NCBI GenBank assembly: GCA_036426205.1
Contig: CM071571.1
Span: 115,134,244 to 115,198,243, forward strand
Direction of reading: 5' to 3'
Source of the DNA: Ascaphus truei
Taxonomy: Eukaryota; Chordata; Amphibia; Anura; Ascaphidae
Length of the DNA: 64,000 nt
The position numbers and the translations under genes were made by a program. The first letter of the stretch is position 1. Each line of letters begins with the position of its first letter. Under the pieces are notes generated by a model. That model had not been told where the DNA came from, did no database searches, and saw only the letters and a list, made by a program, of their open reading frames with translations. Shown one piece after another: positions 33,302-44,995 of the stretch.

Positions 33302-34019
33302 TGTAGCCATGGCTAGTCCAGGCTGCCTTTCTGCCTCCTGTCACGCAAGTCCTTTGTAGCTACAGGCTGTGGCAGGCTATCCTAGGGCTTTGCACACCCC
33401 CCCTCATGCTGACTCTCTGAGTAACAGAAGAGGTTGTGCCACAAGGGTCTGTGTATAACCAATCATGGTGCAGACCTTGTGCCCTCCCCTTCTGGTGCAT
33501 CAGAGAGGAAGTGCTAAATTATAGGAGTTCTCTTCCACACCTCCTAGAGAGAGGAGGTGTGTGCTGCTCTTCCCGGCTGGGAGTGAGACATGCAGTCAGT
33601 CCCTCATGGGCTGACTGAGCAAGAGAGGTTATAGGCCTCAAGTCTACCAGTAAAGTAAAAAGAGTAAAAGCATCATCCAGAGGTCTGGGGACCCAGATCA
33701 ATCCTCATGCATTCACTGTCCTGCTAGCAGTGGCTGCTATCAATAAATCATCCCATTTTATATACCCCTGCCATAGCTCTCAGTCTACAGGGTAGGGGTA
33801 TGGATGGAATCTGTCCTAGTGGGGGACTGACTCTGGAAATCCTGGAGCCTGCTAGAGCCGCTGACACCCTGAGTGAACATTGAAGATCTACAAAAGCCTG
33901 TCCTGTTCCCCACACCACCGCAGACCACTCAGCTCTCCTGGACACTCACAGGTATGACCGCACCACAAACAGCAGTAAATCTTCCAGAGAGGGGGGTGGG
34001 GGACGGAAACAGTGTTACA
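33302..34019 (+). mobile_element. Solo-LTR-like element, copy B
   Basis: This 718-bp stretch begins TGTAGCCATGGCTAG and ends GTGTTACA, with a short direct repeat (ACAG) at the edges. It contains AATAAA near 33743 and family phrases (AACCAATCATG; GGGGGGTGGGGGACGG). It lies 67 bp from exon 32. There are no coding frames of retroviral type. Confidence 0.62.
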
Positions 34020-34085
34020 CAGTATTTGGTGTCTGGCAAGTTTCCCCTTTTTTTGTTTAATTTCCTGTAGTTATACAATATTTAC

Positions 34086-34250
34086 ATTGGCTTGTTGAAC
34101 AATTTCTTCTTCTTGTGTGCCTATTGTATGTTCATGTTCAGAGATAATGTTGTTCAAGAACTTTAGCTCTTCCATCTTTTTGCTTAGCTCACGACTCAGT
34201 TTCAGGTCCTGAAGGCGCAGCTCTTCCATTTTCTTATGCCATTCTGTGAC
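34086..34250 (-). CDS. cep290: cep290 exon 32 equivalent
   Basis: This 165-nt, 55-codon exon (phase 0 at both ends) encodes VTEWHKKMEELRLQDLKLSR and LNNIISEHEHTIGTQEEEIV, human residues of about 1344-1398. The acceptor is AATCTACAG and the donor AAT|GTAAAT. Confidence 0.97.
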
Positions 34251-34557
34251 CTGTAGATTATCAAATGTATTATGATGTGTTTTATATTAAAGAGTGCTGT
34301 ATCACATGGCTTAGTTAAACAATCGCTGTAACTGGAATCTTTTTATTTACCTGAGAAACACTGTACAAAACGTATAAAATGGCAGAAAAAAGCAGCATCA
34401 GTTTTTAACCTATTAATGAAATCTAGGTTTTCACCAGGTTCCACAAAAGAAAGAAAAATATATAGCCGAGCCTTCAGTTCTATACATATTAATGTAATTA
34501 TTAGATGAAATCATCTATGAAAAACATAAAAAATGATATGTTCTTAAAACTCTGATA

Positions 34558-36785
34558 CCCATGCTCCACTACGCAGAATAAGAGTACGGGTGGCCCACCT
34601 ACCGTGGGTTACAACTGACCTTATAGCACTCTACCAGTTCAGGGATGCCTTGTGGAAAAGCTACAGAGTAACTGGCACAACCAAGGATCTTACTAAATAC
34701 AGATGCCTGCGGAATATGTGCACAAGGCAAACAAGACATGCAAAAGCACAATATTACTCTGACAACCTTCCAGAAGTTAGCTGGGTTTGATGTATTCTGG
34801 TGAAGATTATCAACAATATATTCCAGCCTTCTAACGATCAACAACCAAGTAATAATAACTAAGGAGGATATTATTCTGACAAACCCCACTGACACTGCAA
34901 ATGTATTCAATGATTACTTTGTGGGGTGTGCTACTAACTTATTAGCGAAACGCAACCCAAACCACAAACATGAATCTCATTCTATGAGAACCCCTATAGC
35001 CCCACCACCCTCTCCCAACACTGCTCACAATTTCCAATTTGTCCCAGTATCTGAAGAGGAGATTACACAAGCGCTCCTCAAATTAAAACTAAGCAGCCAA
35101 TGTGGACCTGACTTACTGCAATCTAAGTTCCTAAGACTTGGTGCACCAGCCATTGCCAAACCAATTGCTTCCATAGTCAACTCTATCCTGTTTGCAGGCC
35201 ATATCCCTAAGATCTGGAAAACTGCCAGAGTTGTCCCAATCTTAAAAAAGTGGACACAAAAACATGGTCTCAAACTACAGGCCAATCACTCCTCTCCCAA
35301 TACTATCCAAACTCATGGAAAAATGTGTCCACTCCCAATTAAGCGATTACTATACCAAGACAAATTTCCCAAGCCAATTCCAATCTGGCTTTTGCCCCAA
35401 ACACTCCACCGTAACTACCCTGCTAAAAGTTTGCAATGAAATCCAGTGTGGAATGGAACGGGGACAACTCACTGGGGCAATATTCCTAGATTTTGCAAAG
35501 GCTTTTGATACTGTTGATCATGTTATCTTGCGTAAACTCCAGTGCTCTGGAATAGGGAAGCATGCTTTAAACTGGTTTAACTCCTACCTATCAGGTAGAT
35601 CCCAACATGTGTCCATCTCAGGATCTAACTCCAGCCCCTTGGATATCACCTGTGGTGTCCCGCAATGCTCTGTTCTGGGGCCCCTGCTCTTCTCGGTGTT
35701 TATCAATGATCTTCCTACAGCTTGTAAGGGAGCCTCAATACACATGTATGCAGATGACACAATCCTATATGCACACAGCCATAGCCTCTACAACCTTGAA
35801 CTCATACATCAATCTGACTTTGAGACTTGAAAATTGTATTTCCCAAAACAAACTGTTTTTAAACACTGACGACTGTAACAATGGTATTTGTGAACGAGGC
35901 AAAATTTCTAAAGCTTCCAATGTCTGAGCTCCAGACCAGAACAAACACCACCCTAACTCCTGTTACTAGTTTGAAATACTTGGGCATATGGTTTGACTCC
36001 CATTTAAACATTCAGGGTGAACATTGATACCCCAACATCCAAATCCTATGCCAAACTAGGTGTACTTTACAGGAACAAATCCTCCCTATGTCTGCTGGTC
36101 AGAAAGCGTATCACACAGCAGATGCTAATGCCAATTATCGATTCTGGGGTCATAGTGTACGGCTCGGCACCCCAAAACCCACTGTAGCAAACTTGACACC
36201 CTCCACAATTCAATATGCCATTGTGTTCACCAATGCAACTAAAACACACATCACTGCGAAATGCTCAAAGAACTAGATCGGTCATCACTTGAGTCTAGGC
36301 GTAAAGTTAATTTTTCCTGTCTTGCCTTCAAATACTTTCTGGGCAAGCTATCCGTCTATATGAACAAGCTCCTCACCCCTACCACATGCAACAATTATCA
36401 TCTGAGATCTGACTCCAAAAGACTGTTCATGGTCCCATAGTTCAACAAAGTATCCGGCCGCTTCTTCTCTTACTGTGCACCCCAAAACTGGAACAATCTA
36501 CCAGAGACTCTCACAGCCACCACCAGCCTAAGTTCTTTCAAAACTAAAGCTGTGTCACATATTAATCTGGTCTGTAACGGTTACATATGCCTATAATATA
36601 TATTATCTCTAACTGTGCACGCTACTGTATGTCTTGTATATAATGTATACCGTGTTCACTTATGCAACTGTATTTGTAACCATGTATTATTTGTCATCTT
36701 AGCACTATGCCCAGGACATACTTGAAAACGAGAGGTAACTCTCAATGTATTACTTCCTGGTAAAACATTTTTATAAATAAATATG
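34558..36785 (+). mobile_element. jockey/L2-type LINE, 5'-truncated
   Basis: This non-LTR retrotransposon on the plus strand lacks its endonuclease and starts in the spacer before RT (WVTTDLIALYQFRDALWKSY). RT follows at about 35040-35830, then a C-terminal region and a 3' end with an (ATAAAT)-type tail at 36770-36785. Frameshifts and stops occur near 34790, 35265 and 35828. It is inserted in intron 31, antisense to cep290. Confidence 0.85.
35264..35830 (+). pseudogene. LINE reverse transcriptase (longest open part)
   Basis: The 188-codon frame has VSNYRPITPLPILSKLMEKC, FLDFAKAFDTVDHVILRKLQ, GVPQCSVLGPLLFSVFINDL and the catalytic MYADDTILY box. The order is that of jockey/CR1/L2 reverse transcriptases. 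The catalytic aspartates are intact, but the frame is closed on both sides by a frameshift and a stop. Confidence 0.88.
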
Positions 36786-37755
36786 TATCATGACTTCTAT
36801 AAATATGGAACACATGACTGTAATTTAAACACAATTCTGTATAGTATGTACAAGTTGCTTGAAATACTTTGCCTTAAAGCAGCAGAGGATCCAGTTCCTT
36901 TTGCACTCTTAGTGGATATTTTATTTTTTTCAAATCTGGTGCTTTGCTCAAAAGATAAGAGAACTTAATATAGTGTTCGTGATTGAAAAAAAATGGATAT
37001 CTCCCCAGAGCCTGGTCTGAGATTAATATGGACACCTCAGATGCTAGAAATTAAGAAAATCACTATTTTTAAAGACAAAATATATATTTTGTAAAAAGAA
37101 AAACAAAAAAAGGAGCAGGGTGTCAGATAATAGCATTATAGCCGTTAAACTTGCATCGGCTTTTGGTGGAGTTGCTGCTTTAAAACAACTATTGTTACTA
37201 ATTAAAACATGTAATATGGAACTCCAAAATGTAAAAGACAACTATGAATATCTTTCTATCATTGACAATCAGAACTAAAGCCATATATTTGTTTAAAAAG
37301 TGCACAATACATACATAACTGTCTTTTGTACTAGGAAACCAGAAACAATAAGACACAAACAGTTCAGTTTACACTAACTGGGAATATATTTCAGTACTGC
37401 TAAAATAGAAGGGAACATATCCCTTGTATTAAACAGTGTTTTGCACAATGTTGCTGTTTGAATATCAGTATTCCCAAAAAGGATGGTTTGTCACAGAGCA
37501 ATTTCATAGAGTATTTTGTACTTTCTTTCCCAAAGCTATATAATATATAAAGACACCCCTAAGATCAATTTTTCTCAAGACCCACTAGAGCTGCTTTAAT
37601 CCTAAATGATAAAATCTGTTGTAAGAGATTTTAATATATTTAACACTATTTACCACCAGAGGGCTCTGCACTGACACGTCAAGCCATGAAGGGGCTAACT
37701 CATTGCCACAAGGAACCAAAGGCTTTCTAAGTCGGCCTCTTTCAACATGATGTAC
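36786..37755. other. intron 31, unassigned part next to exon 31
   Basis: AT-rich intronic DNA. No gene, terminal repeat or structured RNA recognised. Confidence 0.6.
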
Positions 37756-38211
37756 CTTTTGTGCTCCCCTAGCATCTTTTAAAGTGCAGATTAGCTCTTC
37801 TACGCCTTTCAGCTTCAGTTCCAACTCCAGTGCACGTGTCTCTGCACTTCTGCGCTCTTGTTGAACAAGTTCCATTTCATTAATAGTCTTCAGCTTGTCA
37901 TTCTGCAGCTGCATCATTGTTTTAGAGAATTTCTCCTGCTGTGCCAATGGCAGAGCACCACTAAATTGTCGCCGCAAGGACTGAATAGTTTGGCGGAGGT
38001 GTTTGGCTCGGTTTCTCCCTTCCAGACGGGCATAATACAATGCCTGCTCCTTAACATCTAACTTCTGTTCTAAGCGTAAATTGTACGCCTCCATTTTGTG
38101 AAGTTTGGTTGAGGTAGCTTCCAACTTGCCCACAGCTGTGGACTCACTGACTTGAAGAGCTACAATTTGTTGGTGTAATTTGGCAATTAGAGCTTTTTCA
38201 TCAGTTTGGTC
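37756..38211 (-). CDS. cep290: cep290 exon 31 equivalent (largest)
   Basis: This 456-nt, 152-codon exon is in phase 0 at both ends. It starts DQTDEKALIAKLHQQIVALQ and runs through KMEAYNLRLEQKLDVKEQAL and SLRRQFSGALPLAQQEKFSK to CTLKDARGAQK, human residues of about 1192-1343. This is the best-conserved stretch of the window; the RNRAKHLRQTIQSLRRQF region is identical to human. The acceptor is TTTTTTCTAG and the donor AAG|GTACATC. Confidence 0.98.
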
Positions 38212-38484
38212 CTAGAAAAAAAAAAAACATTCAAAATGATTCATATAGTACTAACAAAAGCAATTTTTATCAATTGTTATTGCATACAACTAGAGGTATA
38301 TAATAGGAACCCATAGGATGCCTGCGACGTGGTATTACTGCAAAATGCATCAAGAAATGTTGAAGACTATAACATACATGTTTTATCTAATGTATTACAA
38401 TAAAAATACATTCTGGAAAAGCAGTCCCATTTGGAAAGTAATTAGGTGAATAATGTATTAGTAAACTTAATATCCCGATTGAAT

Positions 38485-38552
38485 TTACAAGTGCATTGTA
38501 AGCGCTACGTACATTAATGGCACTATATAAATAAAGACATACAATACAATTG
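38485..38552 (+). mobile_element. SINE 3'-tail fragment
   Basis: The phrase TTGTAAGCGCTACGTACATT followed by GGCACTATATAAATAAA is the typical tail of vertebrate tRNA/core-type SINEs. Only the tail is present. Confidence 0.55.
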
Positions 38553-38962
38553 TGAAAAATACTAAAAACCCTTTATGTTTAGGATTCCTTCGGAACAAGT
38601 GCTGATAAAGCAGCAATTGGGATGAAGTTATAAAGCAGCTCTGAGACAATTCACACCTGCCAATTATAAATATTTATTGACCAAGTATTCTTCTTAAAAA
38701 GAAATATGATGGCGGTTTCCCCAATGTAATATGTTATTGTGATAATATAATAATTGTAATTTTTGCTGGATTTTACAGTACTTTGAGTGCAAATTTCTAG
38801 TAGCTGTGTTGGTGCTGAAGAATGGTAGTCTCTTTAGATTATGATCCATTTCAATGGACCAAAAGATTTCTTCACAGATTGGTTTTTGAAACCTCACAGG
38901 TCTCTTGTACGGTATATTGCCATATCTCTATGAATTAATCTCAAACAGATAAATGAGCACAC

Positions 38963-39074
38963 CTGATAATCCAAAACTTGTTTGCGGAGAGAATCCACTT
39001 CTTTCTCCCTTGACTGCTGACGAGCTGCTAATGTTGAAACTTGCATTTTGGCAATGTCAGAAAGGTCACGTAGT
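38963..39074 (-). CDS. cep290: cep290 exon 30 equivalent
   Basis: This 112-nt exon (1 + 37 codons) completes a split lysine codon (AA|A) with exon 29. It encodes LRDLSDIAKMQVSTLAARQQ and ends KQVLDYQ, human residues of about 1154-1191. The acceptor is TTATATTAG and the donor CAG|GTGTGCTC. Confidence 0.97.
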
Positions 39075-39967
39075 CTAATATAAAACAAAAACAAAAAACA
39101 CCTATTATGAAGTGCATTAGCATATATTGCACATACATACATCACACAGTTGTAACTGTTGATTCAGTGCTTTCATTTGGTTTCTCTAATTTGCCTCATA
39201 CTTGTTTGGTCAGGTTCCTCCTTGGGTCCCGCTGGTTCCGCTTATCTCTATTGCGGCCGGGGAGCGTGCAGTGCTACCGGGAGGCTGCAAGAGCAAGGCG
39301 GGGAGTATGGAGCGGCGACCTGTGACCCTGGCACTAGGGCAGAGACCGCATTAGGCCCCGACTTCCCCCTGAGCTTCTGGTTACTGCAGGGAGAGGCCCA
39401 GTAGATAGAGACAATGCCCATGTAGCATAAGCGTGAGGGACACAGCCAGGATGGGGCTGTAACCTGGCATCAGGTGGTCTGGGACCAGATCACCACGCAC
39501 AGAGAAAGACTATAAAATGTGGGACACTCCTGCAGGACACCACCCCACGTGGAGGTGGACTAGTCACTGACGACGACGGCGTGGGACTGGACGGCTCCTT
39601 GTCTACAGTCAGTGCTACTGGGTGCTGGAGTACAGGCAGGTATCACCAAGTGCACCAACTCTACACACGTTAGTTGTGGGCAGCGCTGTCACACAGACTT
39701 GGGGTGGGAGTGCTTGTTGTGGGCCGGACACTAGGACATTGGTGCCCCTGCACCCAAGTACTGTGCTAATACTGTGCAGGGTTATCGCCAGTGTTCGACA
39801 ATTGTATACATTTACTCGCCCGGGGCGGGTGGATTTAACCCCCGGGCGAGTAACTATTGGCCCAAGCAGCACACGTGTTTTTTTTTTTAATTCCCCCGTT
39901 CGCGCTGAAATTTCCCTGCTCGCGGTGAAAAAAAAAAAAGGAGCAGGGGACAGGAGACCTGACTCCT

Positions 39968-40063
39968 GATTGGCGCGCGCTCCAGGCTTTGTGGGCGCGC
40001 GGCCAGGCTCTATATGAGCCCGCCCCCAACGAGCGGCCATTCTGCCTGGAGCTCTGTTGGAGG
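39968..40063 (+). promoter_or_regulatory. promoter-like block and first exon-like segment in the hAT element
   Basis: An inverted CCAAT (ATTGG, 39969-39973), GC-rich sequence and TATATGA (40011-40017) precede a short segment that ends in a consensus 5' splice site, GG|GTAAGTA (GT at 40064-40065). Downstream, TGCTTTCTTCCAG (to 42183) and ACAG|GTAATG (42240) could bound a second small exon, 42184-42240. This suggests the leader of a lost transposase gene or a captured 5' end. Confidence 0.4.
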
Positions 40064-40904
40064 GTAAGTACTCTCCATGCTGCGGCCCCTCTGCTCCTTC
40101 CCTGCGATCCCCCTGGTCCCCACATGGCTCCCTACTCCCCACCGCGGAAGCTCTCCTGTCCCCTGCTCCTGTCCCATTCCCCTCCTCCTGTCCCCTGCTC
40201 CTGTCCCCTCCTCCTGTCCCCTCCTCCTGCTCCTGTCCCCTGTCCCCTCCTCCTGCTCCCTTCCCCTCTTCCTGCTCCTGTCCCTTTCCCCTCCTCCTGT
40301 CCCCTTCCCCTCGATCCACCGATCGATGTCAGGGGCGGGAGGTCCCCGCTGCTGCAGCCCGGTTGGCTTGCGGGGGGGGGACTCGGCCCACTACACCACC
40401 ATCTACCTCCCATGCGTCACCCTACCTTCATGATGGAGCCGCCGCGCCGGCATGAGGTGGGGCGATGATTCTCGGGCCTGCCCCCCCCCCCCCCCCCCAC
40501 TCCACGAGCGATCGGCCGCCGCGGGCTGGGAGGGGAAGAAGCAGCCTAGCAGCTTTTGGCCGGTCACTGTGACCTCCGGCAAGGGGACAAGGCATGGCAG
40601 GCACGAACGGGAGCCTTGAACTGTCACCTGGGGCCCTCAGTGGGGATACCTACCCCACTAATGCCACTTTCCCCACCCACCGGAACTGCTGATTGGGTGG
40701 GGGGGGATGGTTCCGGCCCTGTCGCCCCCCACACACGAGCTGGGAAGATTGCTCGCGGTGCGGCGGGGGGATTTGCGTGTTGCGGTCGTACGCGGCCTTA
40801 TCCTCCCTTCTGGTGAAGTGTGTGTCAGTGAATGTGTGATTGTATGTGATGACTGTATGGGTATGGATGTATGTGTGACAACCCAGAGGTCCCCCACCCC
40901 AGGT

Positions 40905-41650
40905 CCAAAACACCCCCCCGTCGATTCACCCCCCCCCCCAGTCAGTCGACCCCCCCAGTCAGTACCCCACCCAGCAATCAGTCACCCCCCACCTGTCAGT
41001 CACCCCCCAGCAGTGGTCATCACCCCCAAACCCCAGTCAGTGTCGTCAACAACCCCCCCCAGCCCCCAATCAGATGTCCAGTCATCCCCAATGTACCCCA
41101 CACCCCATCGTGTCAGTCAAACCCCCCCCACCCAGTCCATTGTCAGTTCACCGCCCCCCCCGCCCCCATCATGTCAGTCCCCCCCCACCCAGTCAGTGTC
41201 AGTCACCCCCCACCCCAGTCATTGTCAGTACCCAAACCCCAACACCCCCAGTACAGTGTCAGTCCAAAACCCCCCAAAACGACACCCAGTCCTTGTCGTC
41301 ACCGACCCCCCACCCCCCAGCATGTGTCAGTCACCCACACCCACCCCAGTCAGTGTCAGTCACCCCCAACCGACCCCCACCCCCAGTCAGTGTCAGTCAC
41401 CCCCCCCACCTCAGTCAGTGTCCAGTACACCCCCACCGCCAGTCGTGTCAGTCACCCCCCCACACACAGGACACAGCAACCCAGTCAGTTTCAGATCACC
41501 CCCAAACCACCGCCCAGTCATTTTCCATTCACCGCACCCCCCGGACACCCAGTCATGTCATTCACATCACCCACCCAGTCCCGACGCATTTCCCCACCCA
41601 TCCACTACACGGCGGGTCACCCAGTCAAACCACTCAACAACAACCACGCA
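40905..41650 (+). repeat. C-rich minisatellite inside the hAT element
   Basis: Irregular units built on CAGTCAGTGTCAGTCACCCCC, each about 20-50 bp, run for about 750 bp with very few G outside the GTCAGTG cores. The extreme strand asymmetry creates long proline/serine-rich spurious reading frames. Confidence 0.85.
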
Positions 41651-41954
41651 ACTATCAACGTCCACCAGCCTCTCTCTCTGTGTTATCACCCACCCTCGTG
41701 TGTGTGTACCCCCCCTGTTTCTCTCCTCTGTCTCCCCCCCCACAGTGCTCTCTCACCACACCCACACACTCCCTATCATCTCCCCCCCACGACTCCTCTC
41801 TCTCTCCACCCCGCCACACGCTCTCTCCAGAACGCTCGCTCGTCACTCCCACCACAGACGCTCCTCCATCTCCCCCCCGCACAAACCCCTCTCTCATCCT
41901 CCCCCCCACAGACTCTCTCTCTCATCTCCCCCAGCTCATCTCTCTCATCCTCTC

Positions 41955-42048
41955 NNNNNNNNNNNNNNNNNNNNNNNNNNNNNNNNNNNNNNNNNNNNNN
42001 NNNNNNNNNNNNNNNNNNNNNNNNNNNNNNNNNNNNNNNNNNNNNNNN
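41955..42048. other. assembly gap (94 N)
   Basis: A run of 94 N lies inside CT/CCCCCACA simple sequence. The true length of the tandem region is therefore unknown. Confidence 0.99.
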
Positions 42049-43115
42049 TCTCCCCCACACTCTCTCTCTCTCTCTCCCCCACACTCTCTCTCTCGGTCAC
42101 TCACGATCTCTTATTTACTCTATATATCTTAACTGCCCTATACTACACCGAAATCTTAACTACCCTATACTGCTTTCTTCCAGATCTGGCTCAAGCTTCA
42201 CACGGAAGACATCGGAACCCCCCCCTAACCCAGAAGACAGGTAATGAACACCTCCCCAATGTATAACATTGCGGGAATGAGCGTACCTGGACATTGAGGG
42301 ACTGCGGATCAGGTAAGATCCCAGGTGGGATTGCTGCTTTAGATATTGTGAAGCGGGGACATCCAGACATTGGTTAAGGGGTTCAGAAAACTAGTCATTC
42401 ACATCTGGCTTTTATTTCTAGATCTGACATTTACACACACACATGTAACAAGGACTAATTGTAGTATAATGTAATACAATAAATACATTTATGTCAAAAA
42501 CGAATGTTGTTCTGACTAGGAATTTATTAAATGTATTTTATTTATATATTTTATTTTAAAGCGGGGTTGGGGGCGGGACTAGGGGCGGGGTTGGGGGCGG
42601 GACTAGGGGCGGGACTAGGTGGCGAGTAGATTTTTTGGTTGGGCGAGTAGATTTTTGGGTCATTTGTCGAACACTGGTTATCGCTATACGCCTTATATGG
42701 CGTGGTTGTGTATTATATGTGTGCATTCAGTTTGTACTTCGTAAATATTGTTATACCATATTCTTGTGTGTGCATGTGTGTTACTGGGTACATTGTCCTG
42801 TGACGCGGTTATCCAACACTGTTAGGATCCCACACAGATGGAGGCGCAAGCATCAGACGGATCAGATACACCTCAGGCTCCCAGCAGCGGAGGCTCAGAC
42901 CTCCTGGGAGCCACAGGTAACGCACCACACAAACACACACAGTAGCCGCCATCTCTCCCAGTGGGTGGGGGAAAGTGCGCTACACTTGGAACTGAGATTT
43001 AGGTCTTAAATTCTCTTTCCTGATAAAATATTTGAAAAACAAATACACCATTTTCGTGAAGTTCATTACAATGGTAAAGCCGAATAATACACATTATTTT
43101 TACATTAGTACTTAC

Positions 43116-43267
43116 TTTGACGTCTCAATCTTAAGTTCTGCTTCACTCTTCTCAAGTTCCACGATTCTTCTCCTATCTGCATCACTCACTGCTTTACTTA
43201 CGCTATTGGCAAGATCGTCCCTTAATGCCTGTTCCACTTTCTGTGCCTCAATATTGATTTTAGTAAG
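43116..43267 (-). CDS. cep290: cep290 exon 29 equivalent
   Basis: This 152-nt exon (50 codons + 2 bases) starts in phase 0. It encodes LTKINIEAQKVEQALRDDLA and SVSKAVSDADRRRIVELEK, human residues of about 1104-1154. The acceptor is TTTCTCACAG and the donor AA|GTAAGTAC. Confidence 0.97.
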
Positions 43268-43515
43268 CTGTGAGAAACCAAGCAAAACAGTTAAATAATG
43301 TAAATAAAATAATAATCACAAGTCAGTAGAAACCACTATAATGTAGAATAATCCTACATCACGCAGTACTTACACATTTACTGTTTAGCTAGAAAACTCC
43401 ATTATTTGTATTTGTGTTTTGTGGGGAGCTATCTACTCTATGTAGAAGATTATTTCTTTACTTTAAGTCTTTTTATTATATAGTATGACCTAAGAATAAT
43501 GGTTTTCCAGCATAC

Positions 43516-43721
43516 CTCAGCAAACTTAGTCTCAAGTTCAAAGTTGCGTTCTTCTATTTGCTTTATTGTGGTCCTTAGATGTTCATACATTTTCAGGGAA
43601 TGCTCAGCCCTTTGCCTTTCATTTAGCTCTTTCATTTCCAACATAGTGATTTTCTTGGAGATTGAAACAATTTCATTGTTTGAAATTGCTTTTGTGGCTT
43701 TGTCCATAACAGAATCACCCC
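43516..43721 (-). CDS. cep290: cep290 exon 28 equivalent
   Basis: This 206-nt exon (2 + 68 codons) completes a split glycine codon. It encodes GDSVMDKATKAISNNEIVSI and SKKITMLEMKELNERQRAEH, nearly identical to human residues of about 1035-1103, and ends ELETKFAE. The acceptor is TGCTTGCAG and the donor GAG|GTATGC. Confidence 0.97.
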
Positions 43722-44649
43722 CTGCAAGCACACATTTCACAGAAGTAAGTAAGTGTACTACACCAAAATAGTCTTTGTGAAGCCACACATTTACAAAAAT
43801 AATCCTTTGTAAAACATTTGATATTATGTTTCCAATACAAGTCACTGCAGTGTATTTTTTTTTTTTTTTTTTTTTTTTCAAAAGGTGCTGTAGTATCTGG
43901 CTAGTGGGCATTAACATGAATATATACCAATGATCCTTATTTAATATTCTGGTAAATTACTACATGCTGGAGTAGACAATCTCATTTATTTGAATTAAGC
44001 TACAGTAAAACCTTCTCCAGCACTGAATGGGGATCATTGTTTCAACTGAATCAGCAGATCTCAATTTGCCAGTGTCAAAACTGAGATTTTAAATACAGAA
44101 ACATTCCTTAAAGATTCTTAAGAATATATTTTAGGAAGAACCAGCAACGATAAAAAGAACATTGAAGGCATGCAAAACAATACCATTAAATATCACAAGT
44201 ATAATCATATACCTGTTAAAACATATAGCAATTTCTAGCTGTCATTTGAAGCAGCAACATAATTTCTCTTTAATAAATTGCATGTTATCTACCATGTGAC
44301 ACAAGCTTATTAAATCCTATGCACAAGTTTATAATTCAAAAGTTTGAAAATGCAACACACAAAAATGGTAGGCTTGACACTTCAGCCTTAAGCCAATTTT
44401 ACTAACATGCCTTTCTTTTGATCTAAACTGCACAGCACTGGAAATTCATAACCCGTGTCAGCTCAAGTAGCATAAAATATTCTCCAGCAAACGGTAGGGG
44501 AAGCTGGACATACTTTTTATGTTAAAGGAGCAAAGGTTTTCAAGACAAAAAAATACAGCTCAGTGTCATCCCAAAATCTAGAACTGATGTCAATTGATCA
44601 ATGTTGGGGCAGTTAAGGTTGGGCAGCACGTCCATCAGGCAAGGTAGGG

Positions 44650-44995
44650 GGGGGGGGGTGGATATATCAAGGCAATTTGAGCAAAACCAGGGCATTTTCA
44701 CCCTGCACTAATGTATCAAAGCATTTTGCTCCAATTTTGCCTAGTCTGCCGCAGTTTGCTCCATGGGGAGTGTCAGTAGGAGGCGTTGGGGAAGAGATGC
44801 TTCACAGACTATATTGAGTATCACGGTCTGCGTATCTGCAACACTTTCTGCCTTTTATTTCCCCCCCAAAAAACCTCCACATCTGAAGTGGCGCAAATAA
44901 CATACTACATCAGATGTAATAAACGGCTCTTATATATTTCGCAGCTGTGCATCTACAGTAAACACACTTTTATCTAAAGTTGATACATAGACCCC
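44650..44995. mobile_element. probable MITE with GGGGTC-type inverted ends
   Basis: The left end (G-run then TGGATATATCAA) and right end (TTGATACATAGACCCC) are imperfect inverted repeats of about 17 bp, enclosing about 310 bp with no coding capacity. A G-homopolymer at 44647-44658 blurs the left edge, and no target duplication can be called. Confidence 0.45.

Larger units (their letters stand above)
39789..42676. mobile_element. 2.9-kb non-autonomous hAT transposon
   Basis: The ends are inverted repeats, CAGTGTTCGACAAT... and ...ATTTGTCGAACACTG. The flanks are exact 8-bp direct repeats, GTTATCGC (39781-39788 and 42677-42684), which defines a hAT-type insertion. The interior has no transposase. 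It holds promoter-like sequence and splice-site-like signals (40011-40063, 42184-42240), CCCCTCCTCCTGTCCC-type repeats (40150-40310), a C-rich minisatellite (40905-41650), CT repeats and an assembly gap. Confidence 0.88.
39180..42990 (+). mobile_element. LTR-like element, copy D, split by a hAT element
   Basis: The flanks of the hAT insertion (about 39180-39788 and 42677-42990) read through as one sequence once the hAT and one copy of its target duplication are removed. The right end (GTGGGTGGGGGAAAGTGCGC...ACACTT) resembles the ends of copies A, B and C, so I place it tentatively in that family. The left end is not defined. Confidence 0.4.

Noticed and set aside
39622..40468. Host protein gene in the GC-rich part of the hAT element
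   Set aside because: Open frames here come from CCCCTCCTCCTGTCCC repeats and lack conserved domains. Only promoter and splice-like signals are kept as a tentative observation.
40707..42266. 519-codon proline/serine-rich open reading frame and its overlapping alternatives on the plus strand
   Set aside because: It arises from the C-rich minisatellite, runs through the 94-N gap, and is open in three frames at once. It has no start context or domain and is a composition artefact.
43499..43771. Plus-strand open frame of 90 codons over cep290 exon 28 (and similar ones at 50427-50774, 37858-38061, 46901-47386)
   Set aside because: These are antisense shadows of cep290 exons. The minus-strand reading has clear homology and splice sites; the plus-strand reading has none.
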